From Ardenticatenales bacterium (GTDB lineage: Bacteria; Chloroflexota; Anaerolineae; Ardenticatenales; Ardenticatenaceae), in the NCBI GenBank assembly GCA_020634795.1, contig JACKAZ010000007.1:124001-188000 (forward strand): a stretch of 64,000 nucleotides of DNA, written 5' to 3'. Positions 8,901 to 17,484 of the stretch are shown piece by piece. A program made the position numbers and the translations under genes. Each line of letters begins with the position of its first letter. The first letter of the stretch is position 1. The notes beneath the pieces were generated by a model. That model was not told the origin of the DNA and did not search any database. It saw only the letters and a list, made by a program, of their open reading frames with translations.

Positions 8901-9001
8901 AGGTAGAACAAGAGGGCCGTTTCTTTGTGGCTGCGTTGCGGGTGGAGCGGCGTGCCGTCCTTGAAGATCTTCGCGTCCCCGAGCAGTGTGAACGATAGCA
9001 T
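5918..9001 (-). pseudogene. AfsR/BTAD-type regulator with NB-ARC and TPR domains, split by an in-frame TAG
   Basis: The gene begins at ATG 9001 with GAGGTGA upstream. It encodes a winged-helix domain (MLSFTLLGDAKIFKDG, then HKETALLFYLAHTGQ, FLADLLW, LKNLRTTLSRTRKSI). At codon 94 (8722-8720) a TAG interrupts it. The same frame then continues without a break through GTG 8713 for another 931 residues: a BTAD TPR domain, an NB-ARC ATPase (Walker A GQGGIGKTRLAQ, Walker B LLLLDNFDW, GVPLAIELAA) and a long C-terminal TPR array. Intact it would be about 1027 residues, a normal STAND-class transcription factor. The reading frame agrees on both sides, so a single CAG-to-TAG change explains the break. 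Either the gene is recently inactivated, or two pieces are made (the second without its DNA-binding part), or it is a sequencing error. Confidence 0.8.
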
Positions 9002-9663
9002 TCCGAAACTTCACCTCGGACGGTGGATGGGGCGGGGTTACCGCAGGGGATGATTTGCAGGAACGGGAACGACGCAGCGCCGTCTCAGCGTAGAATTTAC
9101 GGATTAGATTGTATTGGAACTATGCCAAAGCCAAAGTAGCCGCCTGCGCTGGCCCAAGCCGCGGATAGGCTATTTCAACATTGCCCTGCCGGTCGTGAAA
9201 TCAAGCGGGGCGGAGGAATATTCGTGGATAATCCGCCATGCGCGCCCTTCCGCGCGAGTGCCCACGTGAAGCGGTCGCGCATCGCGTGCCGTCGGCGGAG
9301 AGGCCGGTGAAGGTGACGATGGCCGTCACCCCGCCCCCACCCGCGCGCCACCATGCCCCGCCGCGTCGGGGATCATGGCTAATTGCAAAGCATCTTCAGC
9401 GCCTCCTCACGCGGCACTGCATGGGATTGCCCCGCTGCAAACGTGGCAAAGGCAACGCCCCCCGCGCCGGTTAGAGTGATGTAGGGGCGGCGAGGTGGCG
9501 CGAGAGTAGTATCTGCGGGGTCAACAGGGGAATTTATTCCCCACTGGCAGGCCGTTGACCGCGCGGTCGCCTTCCTAGATGTGGACGCCGCTACCGCAAA
9601 TCGGTTTAATGACTGTGACCTATCGACATGCTGCCAACGTCGCAATTCATCTCCCTTCGCGGG
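9002..9663. other. Intergenic region, no supported gene
   Basis: About 660 bp. The segment at 9523-9560 carries a copy of the palindromic element (core GGGGAATTTATTCCCC then GGCAGGCCGTTGACCGC). One minus-strand frame ends at 9379 with a plausible tail (YITLTGAGGVAFATFAAGQ), but it has no start signal or recognisable family. I treat it as a remnant at best. Confidence 0.5.
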
Positions 9664-9942
9664 TCAGGTTGTTAGGTCCAAAAGGATGATCACAGTTGCC
9701 ATAAATAGTGGGATAATGCTCGATAATCGGATTAGCCGGACTATGGCGCGATATTTTTTGTAAGTGTCGGATTCGGCTGTCATCGCTGAGAGTTCGTCTT
9801 GCACCTGATCGAAGCGCACAGCAGTGGGCATTCCACGGTTCATCCACGCCCCGCCACGCACAAGTCGATTGAAAATAATTTCCGGTTTCAGCAACGAGAG
9901 TAGCCCTGAAATCAACAGGAAAGCAATCATGACATAGAGCAT
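9664..9942 (-). CDS. Small two-helix membrane protein
   Basis: 92 residues. The first helix is MLYVMIAFLLISGLLSLLKP (1-20) and the second is LIRLSSIIPLFMATVIILLD (about 70-90). The loop is charged and contains a LKPEIIFNRLV segment. A LKPE stretch after helix 1 occurs in several small uncharacterised membrane families, but I do not assign one. The start has AAGGGTGA about 9 bases upstream. That ribosome site lies inside the end of the preceding reading frame (stop at 9949), which suggests translational coupling. Function unknown. Confidence 0.65.
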   Translation of the reverse strand: MLYVMIAFLLISGLLSLLKPEIIFNRLVRGGAWMNRGMPTAVRFDQVQDELSAMTAESDTYKKYRAIVRLIRLSSIIPLFMATVIILLDLTT

Positions 9943-9948
9943 GGTCTT

Positions 9949-10248
9949 TCACCCTTTTTCGTCTCTGATCGCAAAATCGAAGGCATGGACTGCGCCATAA
10001 AAGACTTCCTTGTTCACTTCCCCGCTCTTCTCTTCTGGCGCAACTTGACCCTTATACCAAATCTCATAGACAATTGTGGCTGTGGAATGGACGGTGTAAC
10101 CGTGGGGCGGGGGATTAAAATCCCCGCTGGAGGGCCTGTCGGCCCAGGGGCCTGCGCAGGCCCCTTCTTTGCTGTTACCATTGATCCACGTTGCACAATC
10201 AACCTTCCGATTTGGTATTACTGTATCCACGATCTCCCCATTCCCCAT
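9949..10248 (-). CDS. Small hypothetical protein with a palindromic element inserted in frame
   Basis: 99 residues, with the stop only six bases before the next start codon (9942). The C-terminal 45 residues (ATIVYEIWYKGQVAPEEKSG onward) look like normal coding sequence. Residues about 26-49 (KEGACAGPWADRPSSGDFNP) are translated from the palindromic repeat at 10105-10173, which also occurs elsewhere in non-coding DNA. The simplest reading is a gene carrying an in-frame insertion of that element, or a remnant fused to it. The start codon lies in a GGGGAAT-type repeat and is uncertain. Confidence 0.35.
   Translation of the reverse strand: MGNGEIVDTVIPNRKVDCATWINGNSKEGACAGPWADRPSSGDFNPPPHGYTVHSTATIVYEIWYKGQVAPEEKSGEVNKEVFYGAVHAFDFAIRDEKG
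10105..10173. repeat. Palindromic dispersed repeat
   Basis: Contains GGGGGATTAAAATCCCCGC, AGGGCCTGTCGGCCC and GGGGCCTGCGCAGGCCCC, three inverted repeats in a row. The first two match the modules of the element at 9523, 10345, 12073 and 41600. Confidence 0.8.
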
Positions 10249-10344
10249 TCGCTATGTTCCCACGCCCCTGTATACCTACAACCATTTCCGCCAACATATC
10301 CCCCTAGCTCCCCCAGCTCCCCTAGCTCCACCACCCACCAGCGG

Positions 10345-10570
10345 GGGAATGAATTGCCCGCTCGTAGGCCGTTGGCCCCGCGTCCGCGTAGGCGGACGCG
10401 CCGTTCTGATGGGGGTTGACCGTGATTACCCCGCGCCCATTCCGCCCGTGCCGACTCTGATCGTTGAAAACGAACGCAGATGCCTCGCCGCTCCTCCTAC
10501 CCCCCCAGCTCCGCCCGCTCCCCTAGCTCCCCCAGCTCCCCTAGCTCCACCACCCACCAGCGGGGGAATG
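10345..10570. repeat. Composite repeat module, copy 1
   Basis: Begins with GGGGGAATGAATTGCCCGC and GTAGGCCGTTGGCCCCGCG, then GTCCGCGTAGGCGGACGCG, GGGTTGACCGTGATTACC, GTGCCGACTCTGATCGTTG and AAACGAACGCAGATGCCTCG. It ends in a pyrimidine-rich CCCCTAGCTC array and a second GGGGGAATG. The same order recurs at 11747-12270 in shorter, diverged copies. Confidence 0.85.
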
Positions 10571-10585
10571 ATGAAGATTGTAAAA

Positions 10586-10891
10586 TTAAACACCTAATAG
10601 ACCAACATAGTTGAGCAGGAAGGGGGAAGGGAGGGCGAATTGATCGAGGCGCTCGGTAATCTTCTGTTTAAGTTGATCCCACAAGTCGCTGAACTGATGG
10701 AGATGAAGCACTTCTTGGTAGAGGTAGCGCCACAGTTTTTCGATCGGGTTCAGCCAAGGGGCATAGGTAGGAAGTTGCAATAAGCGGATAGGTAGATGGT
10801 CGTGCTTAGCAGCCCTAGTTGGCTCTGTCGGCCAATGGCTGGGATTGTGCGTAGGAAAGGCGAACGTCTGCGTCTGTAATGAGACCCAGCA
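10586..10891 (-). pseudogene. IS630-type transposase fragment (C-terminal)
   Basis: An open frame of about 101 codons bounded upstream by TGA at 10894-10892. It contains FAFPTHNPSHWPTEPTRAAK and LQLPTYAPWLNPIEKLWRYL, the conserved end of IS630/Tc1-mariner DDE transposases, where the final acidic residue (E of NPIE) is catalytic. No initiation codon or N-terminal catalytic half is present, and no inverted ends were found. The copy is therefore dead. It marks the left side of a repeat-rich, decayed zone. Confidence 0.75.
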
Positions 10892-11746
10892 TCAGAATTG
10901 AAAATAGAACCGGCAGTTATCAACTACGACTGCAATTGCAATGCCGTAATATAGGATGTTTGGCCTTCAAAGTCGTACCAAATCACCAAGCACGCTAACC
11001 GAAATCTTGCTTCTTTGTCGGTAGACTACTGCCATCCACGCCAATTGAGGCCCCGATGCGTGTTTTGTATTACTCGATAACTGCGTAGCGACGTTTCATG
11101 GCCGATAGTTTCGTACGCATGGGCCAAGTCGGCTTCGATGGTAGGTAATTCATCAAGAAATGGGCGAACGCCACGGATTACGCCTGCTCGTGGCGATGGC
11201 TTGCTCTTGGTCACGCAGCAGCGTGATCGTCAGGGGCTATGTGTAATCGACCGCTTATAGCGGATATTGAGCCGCTAACAGAGAGGCACTGTCACTGGCT
11301 AAGTTAGCGGCAAGGTACGCAGCAATTTCAATGTCAGCGGTACGCTCAGTTAAATGCGCGGGGTTTGATGTACGACATGTTCAATGGCGTCTTGGGCGCG
11401 TGGCGCTCATAGTCAGAAGCGGGCTTTCGCCCGCGACCCTGGCAATTAGCGCCGCACCGCCATCTTGGTGCGATTTAACCATCCTAGACTCTTTGATTCA
11501 TGTGGCCTATGACCTGCGGATGCCGCAGCCGCATGAACCAGGCCCATAACAGGAAGAACCGCCCTTTCGCGCATATGGGGAGTTTGTGGCGATTACTACC
11601 TTTCAGTTCTTGCGTTGGCCTTCATCAGGCTCGAGATAGCGACGTTTTGCATTGTGTTCCTTTCTTTGACCGGCCTTTATCGATCCATTATACCATCTTT
11701 TCTCTTTACTGCATTATTCGCTATTTTACAATCTTCATAATTCCCT
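10892..11746. other. Decayed region without a convincing gene
   Basis: One minus-strand frame (11214-11026, 62 codons, containing FLDELPTIEADLAHAYETIG) looks like the tail of a former protein but matches no family I know. The frame just upstream of it continues only after a shift, which suggests a broken gene. From 11600 to 11740 the sequence is AT-rich, unlike its surroundings. Nothing else is supported. Confidence 0.4.
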
Positions 11747-12270
11747 CGTAGGCCGTTGGCCCGCGTCCCCGCGACGCGCCTGAATGGGTTGACCGTGATT
11801 ACGCGCCTATTCCCCGTGCCGACTCTGGTCGTTGAAGCAGCCGCCTATGCCTCGCCGGTCCTCCTACCCCCAGCCCCCTGCTCCCTAGCTCCCTGGCTCC
11901 ACCAGCGGTGTCCCCCGCTCGTGACCGTTAACGCTCGCCGCGGACGCCGTGCTGTGGTTGCCGTGATTACCCCGCGCCTATTCCCCGTCGCTCGTCGTTG
12001 AAAACGAGCGCAGATCCCTCGCCACTCCTCCTGCCCCCGCTCCCTAAGCTCCCCTAGCTCACCCACCAGCAGGGAATGGTTCCCCGCTCGTAGGCCGTTG
12101 GCCCCGCGTCCGCCCTACGCGGACGCGCCGTGCAATGGGTTGACCGTGATTACCCGCGCCTATTCCGCCCGTGCCGACTCTGGTCGTTGAAAACGAAGCG
12201 CCTATGCCTCGCCGCTCCTCCTACCCCCAGCTCCCCTAGCTCCCTAAACTCCCCTAGCTCCTTTCACCCC
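11747..12270. repeat. Composite repeat module, three diverged copies
   Basis: Copies begin near 11747, 11915 and 12073. Each keeps parts of the order seen at 10345: GTAGGCCGTTGGCC, GACGCGCC, TTGACCGTGATTAC, CGCCTATTCC, GCCGACTCTGGTCGTTG and a CCCCAGCTCCC tail. Small deletions separate the copies. The last copy runs up to the broken acyl-CoA synthetase gene. Confidence 0.8.
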
Positions 12271-12307
12271 CACACCGCGCTCACGCCCGAGAAACTGCTC
12301 CGCCTCG

Positions 12308-14003
12308 CTACGCCTCGAACAGATGGGCCAGCTTCAACCGCTGATACTTCCCCGTGCTGGTGACGGGAATCTCTTCGCCGAAGACGACGACTTTGGGCCG
12401 TTTGGAGAAGGGCAACGTTTCGGCAGCAGCAGCGATGATCGCATCCGGCCCCAGCTCGGCGCCCTCTTCCAGCACGATGCAGGCCCGACCTCTTCGCCGT
12501 AATACTTGTTCCAGGAATCCGACCGCCAACCCCACCTTCGCGCCCGGAATGGGATTCAGTAGCCTCGTCGATCTCGAAGGTCGAATAGTTGACCCCACCG
12601 CGAATGATCAGCTCCTTGATGCGGCCCGTAATGAAGAAATAGTCGTTGCCGTCCGCCCCCCACCTCGTGGAAACCTTCGTCGCCAGGCGGAACCAGCCGT
12701 GGGCGAAGGCATCGGCGTTGGCGTCAGGGCGGCGGTAGTAGCCCTGCATCACGTTGTGGCCCCGAATCACGATCTCGCCCTTGTGTTGCCGCGCGCCGGA
12801 AGGAGCGCGTTGCCCTGGATCGTGGATCGCCATCTCGTTGGGCATGATCGGCACGCCGATCGAGGGTAGCCGTAGTCGCGCATCCAGTGGTTGTGGGCCG
12901 CGTCATCCTGATCGAGCGGCAGGAAACCGGAGTAACAGAGTCGTCTCGGAGAGGCCGTAGCCGTGGATGATCCGCACCCCGAAGGTTTCCTCGAACGCTT
13001 TGGCGAGCTGCACCGTCAGCGGCCCCGCCCACAGATGATGTGGCGGAACTCCGGACAGATCGTACTGGCCGAAGTCGTGATGGGCCGCTTCCCATTCCAA
13101 CAGGTAGGCCAGCAACGTCGGCACCACGCTCACCACCCGCACCCCTTCGGCCACGAGGGTGGCCCAGAAGCGGCGCGGACTGAAGCGCTGGTTGAGCACG
13201 GTGGAGCCGCCAGCCACCATCGGCGTGACCAGGGTGACGACGGTGCCGTTGACGTGGTGGATCGGCAGCACGCACATCATCCGCTGCTCGCTGTCGATCT
13301 GGTGCCACGTGGCGATGCCATGCGCGTCGACCAGCAGGTTGTACTGACTGAGCAGTACCCCCTTCGGTGCCCCCGTGGTGCCCGACGTGTAGACGATCAG
13401 CGCCTCTTGGCTCGGGCCGAAGGATTCGAAGGGCATGAAGATGTCGCCGTAACTCTGGCTCTCGTAATGGAAAAGGTGATCCGCGTCCGCCAGCAGCACG
13501 TCGCCGCCCACCTGCACCACGGTGCGCAGATGGGGCAGGCTATCCCGTAATTCCGCCACTCGTGCCACGTAATCGGGCTGGGCAAAGACCACCTTGCATT
13601 CGGCGTTGTTGATGATGAAGTGGACCCGCTCGTCATCCTCGCCCACGTTGACCGGCACCACCGTCACGCCCAGCGACCAAGCGGCCCAGTAGAGCACCAC
13701 CGTGTTCACATGGTTCTGCGCCACGTTGGCGATGCGATCCCCCACGTGCAGATCAAGGCCCTCGGCCAAGTAGTTGGCAGCGCGATGGACCGCAGCGCGG
13801 AAGTCGGCATAACTGTACCGTTCAACGCCGTCATTTTCGCCGTAGAAGATCAGAAACTCTTTCTCTGGCATCTCGGCGGCACGAACGTTGAGCAGGTCGC
13901 CCAGCGTGCCATCGAAGCCAATCGTCTCGCTCGGCGGTCGCCCCTGCCACGTGCGTGCTTGGCGCAGCTTTTCCGCCGTCCGTTCGTCCATATTTTGTGT
14001 CAT
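12308..14003 (-). pseudogene. AMP-forming acyl-CoA synthetase, frameshifted
   Basis: The start at 14003 has GGGGAG upstream. The first 350 or so residues are intact and carry the adenylate-forming motifs YTSGTTGAPKGV (ATP-binding loop) and HGYGLSETT. After that the protein homology hops between frames. At least seven single-base gains or losses lie between about 12.48 and 12.94 kb, for example near 12936, 12866, 12690, 12657 and 12562. Across them the expected segments can still be read: MRDYGY, GEIVIRGHNVMQGYYRRP, FITGRIKELIIRGG, the C-terminal domain and TSTGKYQR with the catalytic Lys. It would have activated a carboxylic acid as a CoA thioester. I call it a pseudogene, but a local stretch of poor consensus sequence would look the same. 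Confidence 0.8.
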
Positions 14004-14045
14004 CGAAACACTCCCCGTTGAGTCGAATCGTTGTTGACAAGGCTA

Positions 14046-14235
14046 ACAGAGCCAGCCCGAATTGGCAAAACGCAGAGCGGAACGGCAACGCAGAGCGGAA
14101 CGGCAACGAAGAGCAGGTAACGCAGAGCAGGTAACGCAGAGCAAGCGTGTTAACCCATGCACCATGCACCATGCACCATGCACCTTGCCCCAGCCCCTTG
14201 CACCATGCACCATGCACCATGCACCATGCACCAGC
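14046..14235. repeat. Two short tandem repeat arrays
   Basis: Tandem GCAGAGCGGAACGGCAAC-like units (about 14068-14150) grade into AACGCAGAGCAGGT units. They are followed by two blocks of the 7-bp repeat CATGCAC (14155-14182 and 14200-14233). Confidence 0.85.
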
Positions 14236-14269
14236 CCCATGCCCCATAACTCCAACCCCACCTCCCCAC

Positions 14270-14299
14270 TTGTCCCCTCAACCCCCATCTACCTATAAT
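14270..14299 (+). promoter_or_regulatory. Promoter of the LysM gene
   Basis: TTGTCC (14270-14275), an 18-bp spacer and TATAAT (14294-14299), about 40 bases before the start codon at 14339. Confidence 0.6.
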
Positions 14300-14338
14300 C
14301 ATGGCGTCTGATCGACCAATGAAGGAGCAAGCGGGCCA

Positions 14339-14971
14339 ATGGCGAAGAAAAAGGGCCAGAATGAAGAAGAGCGCAAAAGCGTTTTTGATCGCGTGAAAGA
14401 TGTGGCGGAAGCGACGATTCCGGGGGCGGCTGGCACGGGCAAAGTGTTGGAGAAGGTCTTCGGGAAAGATGAGGAAGAAGCGGTGGTGATCGCGGAGAGC
14501 CGCGAAACGGATGCACCCGCGACGACGACGACCCGCTCTAAAAGTACGACAGCGTCAAAGACGAAGTCGACCGGCCGTGCCAAGTCGACCCAGGACGACC
14601 GTCAAGCCAAGCTGGACGAGCGTGCGCTCAACCTTGAGCATCGCGAGAACGACCTGAACCGCCGCGAGGCCGCGCTGGAGCGCCGCGAGCGCGAGTTGGC
14701 CGCCCGCGAGCAGGCCGTCGCCGAGAAAGAGCAAACGCTGCAATCGAAGGAAGCGTCGCTGACCCAACGCGAAAGCGAGGTTGCGGCCCGCGAACAATCT
14801 GCGAACGAGCCGCGCACCTACCGCGTCGAAAGCGGCGACACGCTCGGCAAAATCGCGCAGAAGTTCTACGGAGATGCCGCGCAATGGCCGCGAATTTTCG
14901 AGGCCAACCGCGACATTATCGCCAACCCCGACCTCATCGTCGATGGCTGGGTGATCCGCATCCCGCGCTAA
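14339..14971 (+). CDS. Coiled-coil protein with C-terminal LysM domain
   Basis: 210 residues. The N-terminus is basic and has no signal peptide, so the protein may be cytoplasmic. Residues about 55-80 are a Thr/Ser/Lys-rich linker. Residues 85-150 form a regular heptad coiled coil with repeated REAALERRERELAAREQ-type units. The last 50 residues are one LysM domain (YRVESGDTLGKIAQKFYGDA, then WPRIFEANRDII and DGWVIRIP), which normally binds peptidoglycan or chitin-type glycans. It resembles the YgaU/BON-LysM type in using a single LysM at the very end. It is a single gene with its own promoter and terminator. The lack of an export signal in a LysM protein is odd, and its role is open. Confidence 0.85.
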   Translation: MAKKKGQNEEERKSVFDRVKDVAEATIPGAAGTGKVLEKVFGKDEEEAVVIAESRETDAPATTTTRSKSTTASKTKSTGRAKSTQDDRQAKLDERALNLEHRENDLNRREAALERRERELAAREQAVAEKEQTLQSKEASLTQRESEVAAREQSANEPRTYRVESGDTLGKIAQKFYGDAAQWPRIFEANRDIIANPDLIVDGWVIRIPR

Positions 14972-14992
14972 ACCGTCCCCTCAGATTTGAAG

Positions 14993-15017
14993 ACCCGTCC
15001 TTTGTGGCGGGTTTTTT
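14993..15017 (+). terminator. Terminator after the LysM gene
   Basis: ACCCG (14993-14997) pairs with CGGGT (15008-15012), with partial inner pairing, followed by TTTTTT. Confidence 0.75.
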
Positions 15018-15374
15018 GCTGGAACGGAGAAGAGCCTTCACCTTGTTCAGGGCAAGCGCAGGAAGCGAAAAGCGTTCAGGTGGAGAGCAAGAGGCGCGTG
15101 AAAATGGATGATGGCGAATCGTGAATAGCGAAGGGGGAATGGGGAGAGGTTGGGAATCGTCTCACCGCTCTGCGATTGTGCCAGCTTGAAACCCACGCCC
15201 CTGACGCAGCTAACCGTCATCGCTGGGTGATGCCCCCCAGCGCCCCCAGCTCCCTCAGCGCCCTCAGCGCCTTGCCCCCGCACACCCACTACTCCACAAC
15301 CGCCGATCATGGTACAATGGAAGTGGGCGCGAAAAGGCCCTTGCCACGGACAAGCATGCAAGAGAGGACATCCT

Positions 15375-16655
15375 ATGTACGATCTGACGATTGAAGATAT
15401 CTATGGCCGACAGATTCTGGATTCGCGCGGCAATCCGACCGTCGAAGTTGAAGTGACGCTGGCCTCGGGCGCGATGGGCCGCGCCGCCGTGCCGAGCGGT
15501 GCTTCGACCGGCGCCCACGAAGCGCACGAGCTGCGCGACGAGGGGGAGAAAGCCTACGGCGGTAAGGGCGTGCAGCAAGCGGTCAGCAACGTGAACGGGG
15601 AAATCGCCGATGCCTTGATCGGGATGGATGCGACCGATCAGCAAGCGGTCGATCAGGCGATGATCGCGCTGGACGGCACCGAAAACAAGAGCCGCCTTGG
15701 GGCCAACGCCATCCTCGGCGTGAGCTTGGCCACGGCGAAGGCCGCCGCCGAAAGCGTGGGGCTGCCGCTCTACCGCTATCTGGGCGGCGTATCGGCCCGC
15801 ACGCTGCCGGTGCCCATGATGAACATCCTCAATGGCGGTAAGCACGCCGCCGACTCGACCGATTTCCAAGAATATATGGTGATGCCCTTCGGCGCGCAGA
15901 GTTTCGAAGAGGCGCTGCAGATGGGCGCCGAGACCTACCACGCCCTGAAGAAGGTGCTGAAGAAACGGGGCTACGGCACCAACGTCGGCGATGAAGGGGG
16001 CTTTGCACCGTCGCTGAAGACCAACGTCGAAGCCTTCGAGGTGATCGTCGAGGCGATCCAGCAGGCGGGCTATACGCCGGGCGAAGACATTTACTTGGCC
16101 ATGGACCCCGCCACCTCCGAGATCTACGACAATGGCAAGTACGTGCTGACCCGCGAAGGCCGCGACCTCAACAGCGAGCAGATGGTCGACCTGTGGGAAA
16201 AGTGGGTCAACGAATACCCCATCGTCTCGATCGAAGACGGCCTTGACGAGGACGATTGGGCAGGGTGGGAGTTAATGGTGGCCCGACTGGGTGACAAGAT
16301 TCAGATCGTCGGCGACGACCTGCTGGTCACCAATGTCGAGCGTTTGAGCCAAGCGATCGAGCGCAACGCCGCGAACTCTATCCTCGTCAAGCTGAACCAG
16401 ATCGGCTCTCTCTCCGAAACGATTGCCGCCGTGACGATGGCCCAGCGGGTGGGTTGGACCGCCGTGATCTCCCACCGATCGGGCGAGACGGAAGATACCA
16501 CCATCGCCGACCTGGCAGTGGCGCTCAACGCAGGCCAGATCAAGACCGGCGCACCCGCCCGCTCCGACCGCGTCGCCAAGTACAACCAACTGCTCCGCAT
16601 CGAAGATGAATTGGGCGAAAGCGCTTGGTTCCCGGGCTTGGATGCGTTGCCGTAA
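15375..16655 (+). CDS. eno: Enolase
   Basis: 426 residues from MYDLTIEDIYGRQILDSRGN, with GAGAGGA upstream; an in-frame start 22 codons earlier encodes an unrelated tail and is rejected. Enolase interconverts 2-phosphoglycerate and phosphoenolpyruvate in glycolysis. Visible signatures are SGASTGAHEAHELRD, the Mg ligands in MDPATSE, SIEDGLDEDDW and VGDDLLVTN, the catalytic Lys in ILVKLNQIGS, and the hallmark SHRSGETEDTTIADLAVA. The GAPARSDRVAKYNQLLRIE segment follows. Length is standard for bacterial enolase. A TACAAT box at 15313-15318 may be its -10 element. A terminator follows. Confidence 0.98.
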   Translation: MYDLTIEDIYGRQILDSRGNPTVEVEVTLASGAMGRAAVPSGASTGAHEAHELRDEGEKAYGGKGVQQAVSNVNGEIADALIGMDATDQQAVDQAMIALDGTENKSRLGANAILGVSLATAKAAAESVGLPLYRYLGGVSARTLPVPMMNILNGGKHAADSTDFQEYMVMPFGAQSFEEALQMGAETYHALKKVLKKRGYGTNVGDEGGFAPSLKTNVEAFEVIVEAIQQAGYTPGEDIYLAMDPATSEIYDNGKYVLTREGRDLNSEQMVDLWEKWVNEYPIVSIEDGLDEDDWAGWELMVARLGDKIQIVGDDLLVTNVERLSQAIERNAANSILVKLNQIGSLSETIAAVTMAQRVGWTAVISHRSGETEDTTIADLAVALNAGQIKTGAPARSDRVAKYNQLLRIEDELGESAWFPGLDALP

Positions 16656-16682
16656 GCACGCCACGCCGAATCCTCTTAACCA

Positions 16683-16721
16683 ACGAGGGGCGGTCACGCT
16701 TGCGAGACTGCCCCTCGTTTT
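16683..16721 (+). terminator. Terminator after enolase
   Basis: ACGAGGGGCGGTC (16683-16695) pairs, with one bulge, with GACTGCCCCTCGT (16706-16718), followed by T-rich sequence. It ends only six bases before the next start codon. Confidence 0.8.
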
Positions 16722-16727
16722 CTCTTG

Positions 16728-17399
16728 ATGCGTAACAACTCGTCACGATGGAGGTGGTTGGCGGTCGCGATCCCGCTTGGGGCCGCGCTGATGTGGCTGC
16801 TTTGGCCACGGCTCTATGCCGCCCTCGCCCCCTTCCTGGATGCGGACAGTTGGCGCGAATGGCGCCTGTGGATTCGCAGCTTCGGGCTGCTCGCCCCGCT
16901 GGTCAGTATGGTGCTCAGCGTCGTGCAGATTATCCCACTACCGATCCCACCGCCGCTCTTGCCGCTTGCCAATGGATGGCTTTTCGGCGTAGCGGGCGGC
17001 ACCCTTGTGACTTGGGTGGGGGTGATGGGCAACGCGGTAGTGGGCTACCTATTGGCACGGGGGCCTGGCCGTAATTTGACGATGCGCTTCGTCCCGGCCC
17101 GCTACATGGGCCGTGCCGAGCAGATGATCGAAGGGTATGAGGGCTGGTCGATCTTTGTGGCGCGGCTGATTCCCGTGCTGCCCTTCAGCGCCATCAGCGT
17201 GGCGGCGGGGCTGCTGGATGTCCCGCTCCGCCACTATCTGCTGGCGACCGGCGCGGGGGTACTGCCCAGCGCCTTTGCGTTGGCCCTCCTCGGCTGGCAG
17301 CTCAGTCGGGGGGCGGTCGCATGGACACAGATCGGTGCCGCGCTCCTCATCCTCGGTGGATTGATGGCCGCCTCCGTGCCGCTTTCACGACGGTTGTGA
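16728..17399 (+). CDS. VTT-domain (TVP38/TMEM64-like) membrane protein
   Basis: About 223 residues with five to six hydrophobic segments. After an N-terminal helix (WLAVAIPLGAALMWLLW) comes the VTT/SNARE-associated domain. It has VQIIPLPIPPPLLPLANGWL, a GGTLVTWVGVMGNAVVGYLL helix, the motif RFVPARYMGRAE and the re-entrant F/G-x-x-x-R-x-x-P element FVARLIPVLPFSAISVAAGL. These proteins are thought to move lipids across membranes. The start lies directly after the enolase terminator and has no ribosome binding site, so it is either a leaderless message or starts a little further in. Confidence 0.85.
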   Translation: MRNNSSRWRWLAVAIPLGAALMWLLWPRLYAALAPFLDADSWREWRLWIRSFGLLAPLVSMVLSVVQIIPLPIPPPLLPLANGWLFGVAGGTLVTWVGVMGNAVVGYLLARGPGRNLTMRFVPARYMGRAEQMIEGYEGWSIFVARLIPVLPFSAISVAAGLLDVPLRHYLLATGAGVLPSAFALALLGWQLSRGAVAWTQIGAALLILGGLMAASVPLSRRL

Positions 17400-17484
17400 G
17401 TTGATGCGCGCTGGTGTGGATATGGAGCATAGAGAACGGCATGCTGTGGGCCAGCCTATTGATCCGCCATACCCCTTTCTCGCT

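Noticed and set aside
14155..14233. CRISPR-like or origin-like iterons (CATGCAC repeats)
   Set aside because: 7-bp units without spacers and without a replication gene nearby; the array fits the general microsatellite pattern.
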